A stretch of DNA of 64,000 bases from DSVZ01 sp037439785 (GCA_037439785.1 JBBIVJ010000014.1:1-64000); one strand, 5' to 3'; positions 26,114 to 35,014 are shown, counted from the stretch's first letter. Numbers and translations are program-made. Notes: generated by a model not told the origin, from the letters alone.

Positions 26114-26671
26114 ATGCGCATCGTTGTCGCGGTCACCGGGGCCACGGGGGTCCTTTACACCCAGCGGTTGCTGGATCAGTTGGACGCCCGCGAGCACGAG
26201 GTGCACCTGGTCCTGAGCCGTTACGCCCCGCAGGTCATTGCCGAGGAACTGCCCGGCGGCCTGCGCCTGCCCGCGGGGGCGGTCACCCACAACCTCCGGA
26301 GCATGAACGCCCCCTTCGCCAGCGGCTCCAACGCCTTCGACGCCATGGTCATCATCCCCTGCACCATGGGCACGCTGGGCCGCATCGCCCACGGCCTGAG
26401 CGACGACCTCCTGCTGCGCGCTGCCGACGTCATGCTCAAGGAGCGCAAGAAGCTCATTCTGGTGCCGCGCGAGACACCGCTGAACCTGGTTCAGGTGCGC
26501 AACATGGAACTGCTGCTGCTGGCCGGGGCCACGCTCCTGCCGGCCAACCCCTCCTTTTACGGCAACCCCCACACCGTCACCGACGTGGTGGACACGGTGG
26601 TCGCCCGCGTCCTCGATCACCTGGGTCTCCCGCACCACCTCGGTACCCGCTGGAAAGACGAACCCGAATAA
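26114..26671 (+). CDS. ubiX: Flavin prenyltransferase UbiX
   Basis: 185 residues starting MRIVVAVTGATGVLYTQRLL with the flavin-binding GATG segment, the conserved SGSNAFDAMVIIPCTMGTLGRIA stretch, and LVPRETPLNLVQVRNM. UbiX prenylates FMN to make the cofactor of UbiD-type decarboxylases. No ubiD lies in the window. It follows the gingipain-like gene by 48 bases; TACTAG stands six bases before the ATG. Confidence 0.93.
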   Translation: MRIVVAVTGATGVLYTQRLLDQLDAREHEVHLVLSRYAPQVIAEELPGGLRLPAGAVTHNLRSMNAPFASGSNAFDAMVIIPCTMGTLGRIAHGLSDDLLLRAADVMLKERKKLILVPRETPLNLVQVRNMELLLLAGATLLPANPSFYGNPHTVTDVVDTVVARVLDHLGLPHHLGTRWKDEPE

Positions 26672-26731
26672 CGGCCGGCGCCGCGCGGGCTGCCGGGCAG
26701 GGAAGCAGGCCGGGGCGGCAGGGACGCCGAC

Positions 26732-26760
26732 GGGGGGCGACCAAGATGGTCGCGCCCCCC
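26732..26760. repeat. Isolated perfect hairpin of the GGTCGC type
   Basis: GCGACCA-AGA-TGGTCGC (26737-26753), extended by six G and six C outside with one bulged base. It sits alone in the 213-base gap between the convergent ubiX and GloVer genes. No T-run follows on either strand. Style and loop size match the dispersed hairpins elsewhere in the window. Confidence 0.6.
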
Positions 26761-26884
26761 TCCCAGGAACTGACATCCGGCCCGGGCCTGCGCCCCTTCG
26801 GCTTTCGACCTTCGACCCTGTCCTTGTGGTACGGGCGTCTCGCGTGCTGGCGTTGGGGCGCTGGCAGGGGCGGGGGCGCAGACT

Positions 26885-28243
26885 TCAGTGGGTGACCGTC
26901 CGAAGAAGGAAGAATTGACGGGACGCCCCGGCGGGGAGTTCCACCACGTGCCACGGGCCTTCGGTGGCCACCGGCACCTCGATTGGCTGCCAGGAGGCCG
27001 GCTCCAAGGTAGCCGACACCACAAGCTGAAACTCCCCGTTGCCCGCGGGCCATTGCACGCGCACGCGGTCCGCCTGCCGGACAATCTGCAGCGTCGGACG
27101 CTCCGCCGGTGCCGCGTCGCCCAGCGACCAGGCCAGGATGCTGCCGAGGTAGCCCGGGCCGCCCAGCTCGGTGACCACCAGGAGCCGACGGTTCCAGGCG
27201 GTGAGTGTGAAATCCGGCTTGGCCCCCAGCTCGGCGCTGAATTCGGTCAGCGGCTCCAGTCGGCCTTCCCGCCACACTCCGAATACCCCCAGCCCGCCGG
27301 TACCACCTGATTCGGTGGTGACATAAAATGCCCCGTCCACTTCCCGCAGTGCTCGGGGTTTGAAGCCGGTTACCGCCCCGTCAAAGACGTGGTGTCGGGT
27401 CAACGTGCCCCCGGCCAGGTCATAGCTGACCAGCGTCCCGCCCCCCTTGCCGCTGTTGAGGGCCAGGTTGCCGCCTTCCTCCATGACGAACCACAGCCGG
27501 TCGGCGTGCAGCGTCAGGCCCCGGAGCTTGGCGCCGTGGGCCTCGGCGTGGAAGGCGACCAGGCGTGTGACCGCCCCGGTGAGCGGGTCCACTCGGAGCA
27601 GGGTGCCGGCCCCCTTGCCGCCGACCTGCGAGGCGTCGCCGCCTTCGCGCGCGCCGGCGTACAAGACTCCGGCGGCGGTGTCCGCGGCAAAGGATTCGAT
27701 CTTGGTGCCGAACTCGAAGCTCAGGGGGACGCTGAGGTCCACCGTCCAGGTCTGTGGGTTGAAGCGGTCGAGCGAACCGGTGCCGGCGCCGCCCTTTTCG
27801 GTCGCCAGCCAGAGGCCGTCGCCGACCGCAACGAGCCCGGATTTCGGCTTCACGTCCCCCTCGAAGGCGTACAGCTCGGTCAAGGTCCCGGCCTCCGGGT
27901 CGAAGCGGGCGATCCAGCCGAAGCCGGTGGTGGGCGAGCCTTTCTCGCCTTGCAGGTACCAGTCCCCACCCCAGCGGACCAGGCCGCCCTTGGGCTTGGC
28001 GTCGGTGGCGAAACTGTACACCGGCGTCAGGCTGCCGGTGGCGGGATCGAACCACCCGAGGTAGCCCAGGCCGTAATCGCCGCCTTTTTCGGCGGCGAAG
28101 TAGAGGCGGCCGGCGTGTTCAAGGAAGCCGCCCTTGATCTTGGTCTCGGCGGTGAAGCCGGCCAGCAATTCAAACTGCTGCGCACGGGCCGTGGCGGGGA
28201 CCAGGCCCAGGACCGCGCAGGGGAGGAGCATTTTCAGGTTCAT
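26885..28243 (-). CDS. Exported GloVer-type tandem-repeat protein, probable beta-propeller
   Basis: 452 residues with a signal peptide (MNLKMLLPCAVLGLVPATARA). From about 25 to 380 it is made of 45-55-residue repeats sharing K-x-K-x-G-G-L, a short strand, and a EKGG-x-G or EGG turn, as in the GloVer class of repeat proteins; six or seven units suggest a propeller. The last 65 residues (VRVQWPAG ... ASRQFFLLR) form a separate C-terminal domain seen also in the secreted protein at 46863-49799. It is the last gene of an operon with a TonB receptor, a PepSY membrane protein and a prepilin-like protein, so a role in binding or sensing the imported ligand is plausible but unproven. Confidence 0.75.
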   Translation of the reverse strand: MNLKMLLPCAVLGLVPATARAQQFELLAGFTAETKIKGGFLEHAGRLYFAAEKGGDYGLGYLGWFDPATGSLTPVYSFATDAKPKGGLVRWGGDWYLQGEKGSPTTGFGWIARFDPEAGTLTELYAFEGDVKPKSGLVAVGDGLWLATEKGGAGTGSLDRFNPQTWTVDLSVPLSFEFGTKIESFAADTAAGVLYAGAREGGDASQVGGKGAGTLLRVDPLTGAVTRLVAFHAEAHGAKLRGLTLHADRLWFVMEEGGNLALNSGKGGGTLVSYDLAGGTLTRHHVFDGAVTGFKPRALREVDGAFYVTTESGGTGGLGVFGVWREGRLEPLTEFSAELGAKPDFTLTAWNRRLLVVTELGGPGYLGSILAWSLGDAAPAERPTLQIVRQADRVRVQWPAGNGEFQLVVSATLEPASWQPIEVPVATEGPWHVVELPAGASRQFFLLRTVTH

Positions 28244-28312
28244 CGCTTTCAGGTCTGTTTCAAGGTTCGGATTCGGGAAAAGGGTGGTTCAGGCTGCGTA
28301 GCGGCCGGGCCG

Positions 28313-30493
28313 TCAGAAGGTCAGTTGCAGGCCGGCGTAGAAGTTGCGGCCGTAGGCCGGGTCAATGCCGTCGCCCCGGATGCGGGCGTAGTAATCCTCG
28401 TCGAAGAGGTTGTTGACGCCGGCCAGCACGCTCACCGTGTCGCGGTACACAAGCACCTCGAGGGTCAGGTCCCAGGTGGTGTAGGCGGGGATGAAGCGGG
28501 CGGGATTTTCGTCGTCGGTGGCGAAGTGGTCGGCCACCCAGGTACCCAGCAGGCCGAGCTTGAGCCGCTCGCCCCAACGGTAGATCACGCCGGCGCGGAC
28601 CAGCAACTCGGGGGCGTACTGGGGCCGCCTGCCGTCCAGGGCGCCGCCGTGGATTTCCGCGGCGAGCAGGGAGAAATTGCCGTGCAGCCAGAGCTGGTGC
28701 TCCGGCGGCGAGGCCGGACGCGCCTGACGCGCGCGGGCCAGGCCCAGGAGGTCCAGTTCGAGGGTGGTGTCCCAGCCGTAGTTGATCGAGCGGCCCACGG
28801 AGCGGAGCACCGTTTGCCCGGCCTGGTTGACCGTGCCGCCGTACTTGTCGTCCAGGTCCACCAGGAAGAGGCTGGTGTCCCAGCTCAGCCAGTCGCGGGG
28901 CCGGCCGCGATAGCCGACCTCGTAGGTCCACGCAGTGGTGGGGCGGACATCGCCGGCGATGACCGTGCCGCTGGCGGGGATGATGGATTCGCTGAAGAGG
29001 GTGGGCCGGTAGGCCTGGGCCACGCTGGCGTAAAGTTCCGAGCGCTGCGGCAGCGCGTACTCGAGGGCCAGGCTGACCAGCGGCTCGACCTCGAGACGAT
29101 CCTTCTGCGACACCGTCGCGCCTCCCGCCCCGTCCGGCCGCCGTACCGTGAGGTCCTGGGCCACCGTGTCCAGGCGGAAGCCCGGGGTGAGCGACCAGCG
29201 ACCAAACTGGAAGCGGTTTTCGGCAAAGACCGCGCCGTAGTGCACGTACCGCTGCGAGGCGCTGACCAGCGCGCCCGAATCCGCCGAGGGGCTGGCGCCG
29301 CGGGAGTCGGTGCGGGGCGAGTCATCGCGATAGAAATGCACGCCCACGGTCAGGTTCTGGTCCGCGCCGCCCAGGAGGTAGTCGTGGCGCAGGCGCGCCT
29401 CAGTGCCCAGGGTGTAGAACTCCTGGCGCTCGATTGCATTGGACTCCGCCTCCGCGCCGCCGGGGAGACGGCCGAAGCCGCCGCCGCGCTGGCGCTTGCT
29501 GAAGCGGTCGTAGTAGCCGCCCCACAGCCTGACCTCGGCCGTGGTGCGGTCGTTGAAGTCGTGGGTCACGGTCAGCGACGGTGCGTAGCGTTGGAGGCGG
29601 AAGCGGTCGTGCAGGCGGCTGGCCCGGGTGCGGTCGTCCGCGTAGTTCACCAGGCCCGGCCCGCGCTCGAGGGTCAGGCCGCCCGGCTCGCCGTGTTCTT
29701 CGGCGTAGCCGTCGAAGGCGAGCGTCCAGCGGGTGGGCTTCAACGCGCCCCACACCACCTTGAAATGGCCGCCGTCCACCACGTAGTCGCTGTTGGCGGA
29801 GCGGAAGCCGTCGCTCTGCCGGTGCTGGTAGGCGGCCAGGTAGCCCAGGCCGTTCACCGTGCCGTCCACGGCCGAGTAGGTGGCGTACAGCGCGTCGCTG
29901 CCGAACACGTGACGGGTGCGCAGGCTGAAGGCCCGGTCCAGCCGTGGCATGTAGGTCCGGTAGTTGAGCGCGCCGGCCGGCTGCGGGCCGTACATCAGGC
30001 CGGCGCCACCGCGCAGGAACTCGATCCGATCCACCAGGTCCAGCGGCGGCGTGTAGTACGACTCGGGATAGCCAAAGGGGTCAGCGTGGATCGGGATGCC
30101 GTCCTGGAGCATCTGGAGGAACTGCGCCCGGTGCGGCTCGCCGATGCCGCGGTAGCCCAGGCTCACCAGCGGCGTGGTTTCCTCGCTGTACAACACGCCC
30201 GGCGCCCGGGTCAGCGCCTGGCGGTAGTTGTTGCCGATGACCTGCGGCAGGGCGTCCAGGTCCAGAAGCGTCGCCTTCTTGCCAGAGTAGATTTGCGGTC
30301 CCAGCGCCGGCGGGAAGAACGGCTCCTGCGACACGCCTTCGCTTTCGGCCTCGCCGTACACGATCACCTTGGGGAGCGCCTCGGGTTCCGGGGCCTCAGC
30401 GGTTGCGGCCTCGGGCTGCGGTTGAGCGAGCAGACCGCAGGCCGGGGCGAGGAGGATCAACGGGCATTTCATCAGTTTCAGGGTGTGGTTCAT
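28313..30493 (-). CDS. TonB-dependent outer-membrane receptor (FecA/siderophore type)
   Basis: 726 residues from the ATG at 30493, which gives a normal signal peptide (MNHTLKLMKCPLILLAPACGLLAQ); an earlier in-frame start at 30568 would put 25 odd residues before it. Plug domain at about 70-190 (ALTRAPGVLYSEE, GYRGIG, VDRIEFLRGGAGLMYGP), then a 22-strand barrel ending in LQLTF with the terminal Phe needed for outer-membrane assembly. The sequence style is that of iron-citrate or siderophore receptors. A PepSY membrane protein lies 67 bases upstream and a GloVer-type exported protein 69 bases downstream on the same strand. Confidence 0.92.
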   Translation of the reverse strand: MNHTLKLMKCPLILLAPACGLLAQPQPEAATAEAPEPEALPKVIVYGEAESEGVSQEPFFPPALGPQIYSGKKATLLDLDALPQVIGNNYRQALTRAPGVLYSEETTPLVSLGYRGIGEPHRAQFLQMLQDGIPIHADPFGYPESYYTPPLDLVDRIEFLRGGAGLMYGPQPAGALNYRTYMPRLDRAFSLRTRHVFGSDALYATYSAVDGTVNGLGYLAAYQHRQSDGFRSANSDYVVDGGHFKVVWGALKPTRWTLAFDGYAEEHGEPGGLTLERGPGLVNYADDRTRASRLHDRFRLQRYAPSLTVTHDFNDRTTAEVRLWGGYYDRFSKRQRGGGFGRLPGGAEAESNAIERQEFYTLGTEARLRHDYLLGGADQNLTVGVHFYRDDSPRTDSRGASPSADSGALVSASQRYVHYGAVFAENRFQFGRWSLTPGFRLDTVAQDLTVRRPDGAGGATVSQKDRLEVEPLVSLALEYALPQRSELYASVAQAYRPTLFSESIIPASGTVIAGDVRPTTAWTYEVGYRGRPRDWLSWDTSLFLVDLDDKYGGTVNQAGQTVLRSVGRSINYGWDTTLELDLLGLARARQARPASPPEHQLWLHGNFSLLAAEIHGGALDGRRPQYAPELLVRAGVIYRWGERLKLGLLGTWVADHFATDDENPARFIPAYTTWDLTLEVLVYRDTVSVLAGVNNLFDEDYYARIRGDGIDPAYGRNFYAGLQLTF

Positions 30494-30560
30494 GGGAGGG
30501 TTCGGGATGTGGATGGAATGGGACATGGAGCAAAACTGGTGGGCCCGGTCGGGTGGCGGC

Positions 30561-31331
30561 TCACTCACGTGCGGCCAGAGCCGGCTCGGGTCGGCCCGCG
30601 CCGGCGGGGGCGGTGGGAAGGGTCGCCGGTCGGGCCGGCTGCGGCGGCGGGGCGGTGGATCGGGCGGCCGCGGCCTTGCGGCGGGCGTTGGCGCGGCGGA
30701 TCAACAGCGGCTTGGCCCAGAGATACACGCCCGACAGTGTCAGGAACAGCAACAGGCCGGCCGCCACGGTCATGACGGCCTTGCCGACCTCACCGCCGAT
30801 CTTGCCGGTGTGCAGGTCGAGCAAGAACTTGCCCCAGTCAAAGGAGCGGGCCGGCTGGCCGTCCGCTCCGGCCGGGCCGAGTTTTTCGTAAGGTCCCTTG
30901 CTCACCGTCTGGCCGGTGAGGGCATGGATGAGGATCTCCCGGCCGGCGCGGCTCTTGATCTTCCAGACCAGGCCGCCGCTTTCCTGCTTGAGCTCGATGC
31001 GCTCCAGCGGCATCTCGCCCAGCGCGGCGCGAGCCCGTGCGAGGGCCTCGGCGGGCGAGACCGCTGCAGCGGCAAAGCCGTTGAGCGTGGTGAAGGTGAC
31101 CGCGTGACGTCCCTCGGGCACGGCGCGGGATTCGGACATCTTCGCGGTCTCGGCCGGCTCGAGGCCCAGGGCGGTGAGGATGGGTTTCTCGTAGTTGAGG
31201 ATGATGCCAGTCAGGCCAAAGACCAGAAGGAACAGCGCGGCGATGACTCCCAGCCAGGAGTGCCAGCGGCGCAAGAAGGCCAGCAGGCGGTGGGCAGGGC
31301 GTGGAGTGGAGGCGGAGGTTGGGGCGGTCAT
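30561..31331 (-). CDS. PepSY-associated membrane protein
   Basis: 256 residues. A cytoplasmic N-terminus with RRWHSWLGV, a membrane helix (about 24-46), a periplasmic PepSY domain (about 65-150, SPAEALARARAALGEMPLERIEL), a second membrane helix (about 190-212) and a charged Pro-rich tail. Members of this family next to TonB receptors (PiuB and FoxB types) are linked to reductive release of iron from siderophores. The His near the first helix may bind haem, but this is a guess. The start at 31331 is chosen because the sequence before it is low in family similarity. It is 137 bases after the prepilin-like gene; that gap holds an 8-bp hairpin at 31423-31447 without a T-run. Confidence 0.82.
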   Translation of the reverse strand: MTAPTSASTPRPAHRLLAFLRRWHSWLGVIAALFLLVFGLTGIILNYEKPILTALGLEPAETAKMSESRAVPEGRHAVTFTTLNGFAAAAVSPAEALARARAALGEMPLERIELKQESGGLVWKIKSRAGREILIHALTGQTVSKGPYEKLGPAGADGQPARSFDWGKFLLDLHTGKIGGEVGKAVMTVAAGLLLFLTLSGVYLWAKPLLIRRANARRKAAAARSTAPPPQPARPATLPTAPAGAGRPEPALAARE

Positions 31332-31468
31332 GCGGGCAGGCGATGATGCAGTTTCAATGGGCGCTCGGGGTGGTGCAGGCGTCCGGGCTGCTTCTCGGTA
31401 CATGGAGTTTGCCGGTTGCGGGACTTGGGCAGGCTGGTAGCCCAAGTTCATGCGGGACAGGGCCGCGT

Positions 31469-32203
31469 TCAGTCGTCGGCCGCTTCGCCCTTGGATTCCT
31501 TGTCCTGGGCCTTCGAGTGGAGGGTCACCAGGTGGCCGTCGCCCATGACCTTGTTGAAGACCCTGGCGTGCCACTTGACTGGCCCCAGCTCGCCCTTGGC
31601 CACTTTTTCCATGACCTTGAGCGGCTCGTCGGCTTCCCACGGCTTGAACAGGTCGCGCGCGATGTCGAGCGTGGCGGCCAGGCTGAGGCGGTTTTTGTGA
31701 AGGTCCTCGGGCTTGCGGCCCAGGTCGAAGCCCTCGACCTGGTAACTCGATCCGCGCCGCTCGAACACCGGTCGGCGCTCGGCGAAGTCACCGTAGTCCG
31801 AAGGGCACTTGAACACCCGGGCCGTGGCGCGGGGCTCGGGCAACGCGGCCAGGACCGCGGCACCCGGCCCGCCCAGGTAGGGGGCCAGCAGGGTGTGGAT
31901 GCCGTTGGTCAGGGTCTGGAGCTGCTTGCCCTTGAGAAGGTCGTCGAGTTTGAGCGCCGACTTTTTCAGCTCGAATTTGACCGGAAGCGAGTCGCCGTGG
32001 TCGTCGGCGTACATGGCCACCGCCAGGTAAATCTGGCGGAGGTTCGAGGCGCAGGCGATGCGTTTGCCCTTTTCTTTTGCGGTGGCCAGGGCGGGCAGGA
32101 GCAGGCCGACGAGGATCGCGATGATCACCATCACCACCAGCAGTTCGATCAGGGTGAAGCCGCGTGCGGGGCGCGGGGCGAACGGAACCATGCGCGTTTG
32201 CAT
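31469..32203 (-). CDS. Prepilin-type exported protein (type II pseudopilin-like)
   Basis: 244 residues. The prepilin peptidase site G/FTLIELLVV follows a 15-residue basic leader and starts a hydrophobic helix (to about 40). The rest is a globular domain of the abundant verrucomicrobial/planctomycete class, with CPSDYGDF in the middle and the MGDGHLVTLHSK ending. Such proteins are processed by PilD-type peptidases and may sit in pseudopili, but most have no known job. It is the first gene of the probable uptake operon (prepilin-like, PepSY, TonB receptor, GloVer). The ATG has CACACT six bases upstream, a weaker version of the leaderless pattern. Confidence 0.83.
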   Translation of the reverse strand: MQTRMVPFAPRPARGFTLIELLVVMVIIAILVGLLLPALATAKEKGKRIACASNLRQIYLAVAMYADDHGDSLPVKFELKKSALKLDDLLKGKQLQTLTNGIHTLLAPYLGGPGAAVLAALPEPRATARVFKCPSDYGDFAERRPVFERRGSSYQVEGFDLGRKPEDLHKNRLSLAATLDIARDLFKPWEADEPLKVMEKVAKGELGPVKWHARVFNKVMGDGHLVTLHSKAQDKESKGEAADD

Positions 32204-32517
32204 GGCCCGAGTGTGGCCGGCGCCGCCGTCAGCCCGCTAACGGCGGCTTGCGAAAAATTGTCTGCGACTTGCAGAGGAATGTTGATTCTGAAGGCCGCAG
32301 ACCGGGGGGCGCATATGCCGGTTGCTGCCGCGGTGTCGCGGCGGAACACGGCTTCCGCCGGCCCACGCCGGCGCTACCTGGCCCTTCCCGATACCGAGTG
32401 CAAAAAACGGCGCGACTCCGCCAAGCCGGGTGTAGTGGCTCGCGGTCCGGTCTGGCGCTCTTGCGGCCGGCCAGGACGGCCGGCGACCCGGTCGGTGGCC
32501 GAAACTGCAGACGTGCC
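32204..32517. other. Divergent intergenic region between the uptake operon and adk
   Basis: 314 bases without a supported gene. Two short hairpins of the dispersed type lie here: CGCCGGC-CCAC-GCCGGCG (32356-32373, followed by GCTAC) and GCCGGCC-AGGAC-GGCCGGC (32466-32484). A small AT-richer patch (32250-32295) may hold the promoter of the uptake operon; I found no clear Fur or DtxR box. Confidence 0.55.
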
Positions 32518-33285
32518 ATGACCCCCCTCAATGATCGCGCCGCCTGGCTCAAGGGCGGCCCGGCCCGCTGTTCGGTACCCCCCCGCGCGACCGCCCGACC
32601 CTGGCGTTTGGTGTTGCTGGGCGCTCCCGGCGTCGGCAAGGGCACCCAGGCTGAATTGCTGCACCAGCGGCTGGGGGCGTGTCAGCTCTCGACCGGCGAT
32701 GTGTTCCGCGCGGCGCGGAGCCTGGAGCCGTGCGAGCGCACGCCCGCCCTGAACGAGGCGCTCGACTTCATGCGCCGGGGGGAGCTGGTGCCCGACGCCA
32801 CCGTCCTGGCAATGGTGCGCGAGCGCAGGCCCTGCCTGCACTGCCAGGGCGGCTTCCTGCTGGACGGGTTCCCGCGGACGGTGGCCCAGGCCGAGGCGTT
32901 GGACCGGTTGTTGACCGAGGAGCAGGTGCGGCTCGACGCCGTGCTCAGCTACGAGCTTGAACTGGAGAAGATCGTGACCCGGCTCAGCGGCCGGCGCACC
33001 TGCGCCCGGTGCAAGGCGGTCTTTCACGTCAGCACCCGCCCCCCGCGGGTCGAGGGCTTCTGCGACCATTGCGGTGGTCCCCTGGTGCAGCGGGAAGATG
33101 ACCGGCCCGAGGCCATCCGCGTGCGCATGGCGGCCTACGAGCAAAGTACCGCGCCGCTGGCCGGGTATTATCGGCAGCGCCGCCTGCTGGTGCCGATCGC
33201 GGCGGATGGCGGGCCGGAGGACATCTTCGCCCGGACCGTGGCGGCGTTGCTGGCGCGGGACGGGGTGACCGGCCCGGTACCGTGA
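32518..33285 (+). CDS. adk: Adenylate kinase with zinc-type LID
   Basis: 255 residues: P-loop GAPGVGKGT (35-43), LDGFPRT with the AMP-binding Arg, and a LID carrying four Cys (C162, C165, C182, C185) that would bind zinc. It interconverts ATP, ADP and AMP. An N-terminal extension of about 30 residues precedes the P-loop; most adenylate kinases begin about 6 residues before it, so either the start is further in or the extension is real. The next usable start codons are not obviously better. It may be a paralogue, since another adk often sits in the ribosomal protein cluster. Confidence 0.88.
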   Translation: MTPLNDRAAWLKGGPARCSVPPRATARPWRLVLLGAPGVGKGTQAELLHQRLGACQLSTGDVFRAARSLEPCERTPALNEALDFMRRGELVPDATVLAMVRERRPCLHCQGGFLLDGFPRTVAQAEALDRLLTEEQVRLDAVLSYELELEKIVTRLSGRRTCARCKAVFHVSTRPPRVEGFCDHCGGPLVQREDDRPEAIRVRMAAYEQSTAPLAGYYRQRRLLVPIAADGGPEDIFARTVAALLARDGVTGPVP

Positions 33286-33335
33286 ACACCCCGGGCGGTC
33301 GCGCGAATCGGCTTCAACCCGCTGTTCCGCCCGGC

Positions 33336-33341
33336 TAGGTT
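33336..33341 (+). promoter_or_regulatory. Candidate -10 element for the EVE-VOC-HAD unit
   Basis: TAGGTT, then six bases (CGCGCC) and the ATG at 33348. A weak TTCAAC lies 17 bases upstream. Confidence 0.4.
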
Positions 33342-33347
33342 CGCGCC

Positions 33348-33797
33348 ATGCCGTTGCGTTGCTGGTTGGTCAAACAGGAGCCCGCCGATTACCCGTGGCG
33401 TCAGTTGGTGGCCGAAGGACGAACCGCGTGGACCGGTGTCCGCAATTTCCAGGCCCGCAATCACCTCCGCGCCATGCAGGTGGGCGATGCCGTCCTGTAC
33501 TACCACAGCGGCACGGAAAAGGCCGTGGTGGGCGTGGCCCGCGTGGCGCGTCCGGCGTATCCGGACCCGACCGCCCGCGAAGGCGACTGGGTGGCGGTGG
33601 ATTTGGAGCCGAAACGGGCCCTGGAGCGGCCGGTGACGCTGGCGGAGATCAAGGCGGACGCCGCGCTGCAAAACCTCCCGCTGATCCGGCAGTCCCGGCT
33701 CTCGGTGCTGCCGGTGAGCGAACCCGAGTTCCGCCGCGTGCTGGCGCGGGCGGCCAGACCCGCGCCCACCGGGCGCCGCGCCTCCTCGCAGTCATGA
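33348..33797 (+). CDS. EVE domain protein
   Basis: 149 residues beginning CWLVKQEPADYPW, with WTGVRNFQARNHLRAMQVGD and YYHSGTEKAVVGVARV, the usual EVE (PUA-like) core. Members such as THYN1 and bacterial homologues recognise modified bases in nucleic acid; the aromatic cage residues appear present. The bacterial role is not settled. It is the first of three tightly spaced genes (stop overlaps the next ATG). Confidence 0.9.
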   Translation: MPLRCWLVKQEPADYPWRQLVAEGRTAWTGVRNFQARNHLRAMQVGDAVLYYHSGTEKAVVGVARVARPAYPDPTAREGDWVAVDLEPKRALERPVTLAEIKADAALQNLPLIRQSRLSVLPVSEPEFRRVLARAARPAPTGRRASSQS

Positions 33798-34207
33798 AAG
33801 CCCCCTGTCTCGAGCATTTCGGCCTGCCGGCGCGGGATCCTGCCGCGCTCAAAGACTGGTACGTGCGCGTGCTGGGCGCCCGTGTGGTGTGGAGTCAACC
33901 GGGACCGCCGCCGGTGTTTTTCCTGGCCTGGCCGGGTGGGGGGCCGTGGCTCGAAGTGTACGCCGCTGCGCGGGCAGTACCGGACACCGCCGACAACGTC
34001 CTGGCCGGCTGGCGTCACCTGGCGCTGCGGGTGGACTCGCTCGAGGCGGCACGCGACCAACTGGCTGCCCGCGGGGTGGTTTTCCAGGGGCCGGTCAAGC
34101 CGGCCGGCGGCGGCGGCCGGGTGCTGTTCTTTCAGGACGCCGAGGGCAACCTGTTGCACCTGGTCGAGCGATCGGCCGACAGCCCGCTGGCCGGCGCGCC
34201 GGCCTGA
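33794..34207 (+). CDS. VOC (glyoxalase/bleomycin resistance) superfamily protein
   Basis: 137 residues of the paired beta-alpha-beta-beta-beta fold: FGLPARDPAALKDWYVRVLGARV, then a second half WRHLALRVDSLEAARDQLAARGV and FFQDAEGNLLHLVE. His9 and Glu near the end are likely metal ligands. The substrate is unknown. ATG overlaps the EVE stop (ATGA). Confidence 0.85.
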   Translation: MKAPCLEHFGLPARDPAALKDWYVRVLGARVVWSQPGPPPVFFLAWPGGGPWLEVYAAARAVPDTADNVLAGWRHLALRVDSLEAARDQLAARGVVFQGPVKPAGGGGRVLFFQDAEGNLLHLVERSADSPLAGAPA

Positions 34208-34231
34208 GCCCGCCGCCGCGATTGACCCTGC

Positions 34232-34966
34232 ATGAAGCGTTACGACGCCATCATCTTCGACATGGACGGTGTGATCGCGGACAGCGAGCCCTGGCACGAG
34301 CGCGCCTTCCGCGAGATTTTCCACGAGCTGGGCTACGGCGAGCGCCACGGCATGGATTTCCGCGCCTACATCGGCCGGTCGGATCGCGCCCTGTGGCTGG
34401 ATTTCATCGAAAAACACCAGCCGCCGCACCCCTTGGAGGAACTCCTGGCTGCCAAGCAGAATCGCCTGATCCAGATCCTCCGCCGCGAGCAGCCCATCTT
34501 TCCCGGCCTGCCGGAGCTGCTCGAGAAGCTGGCGCCGCATTACCGGCTGGCCGTGGCCTCGGGCTCCAACCACCCGGTTATTGACGAGGTGCTGGCCATG
34601 AAACAGCTCCGCCGGTTTTTCTCCGCCGTGGCCAGTACCCAGGACGTGGGCAGGTCCAAGCCCGCGCCGGACGTGTTCCTGCACGCCGCACGCCTGCTGG
34701 ACGTGTCGCCCGAGTGTTGTTGCGTCATCGAAGACTCGGCCGCCGGGGTCACGGCGGCGCGCGCCGCCGGCATGGACGTTATCGCCATCACCCATTCTCT
34801 GCCGCGCGAGCAACTGGCCGGCGCCACGCACGTCGTGGACAGCTACGCGGAAATCGAGCGGCTGCTGGTCCCGACACCGGCAAAGACAACTCCCGAGCCG
34901 GCCGGGGCGGCGTGCCCGGCGCCGGCCGCGACACCCGTGATGCCGGTCCGGCCTCCCTTGATGTGA
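34232..34966 (+). CDS. HAD-superfamily hydrolase (beta-phosphoglucomutase-like)
   Basis: 244 residues. Motif I FDMDG (Asp10 and Asp12), a four-helix cap typical of subfamily I (EPWHERAFREIFHELG), motif II SGSN, motif III KPAPDVFL and motif IV IEDSAAGVTAA. A sugar-phosphate phosphatase or mutase is likely; motif IV IEDSAAGV is common to both. A Pro/Ala-rich tail of about 30 residues follows the domain. It is 24 bases after the VOC gene. Confidence 0.88.
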   Translation: MKRYDAIIFDMDGVIADSEPWHERAFREIFHELGYGERHGMDFRAYIGRSDRALWLDFIEKHQPPHPLEELLAAKQNRLIQILRREQPIFPGLPELLEKLAPHYRLAVASGSNHPVIDEVLAMKQLRRFFSAVASTQDVGRSKPAPDVFLHAARLLDVSPECCCVIEDSAAGVTAARAAGMDVIAITHSLPREQLAGATHVVDSYAEIERLLVPTPAKTTPEPAGAACPAPAATPVMPVRPPLM

Positions 34967-35014
34967 CCGCGGGGGGGACGGACCGGCACGGGAGTGGCTG
35001 ACTTTTTTACCGCC

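Noticed and set aside
22979..26776. 1265-codon minus-strand frame overlapping trpS
   Set aside because: Its only protein-like part is trpS read out of frame; the plus-strand gingipain-like gene explains the rest.
27389..30775. 1128-codon plus-strand frame opposite the TonB receptor and GloVer genes
   Set aside because: Low-complexity shadow; both genes on the minus strand have signal peptides and family motifs.
31423..31447. Terminator between prepilin-like and PepSY genes
   Set aside because: An 8-bp stem is present but no T-run follows; the operon probably continues.
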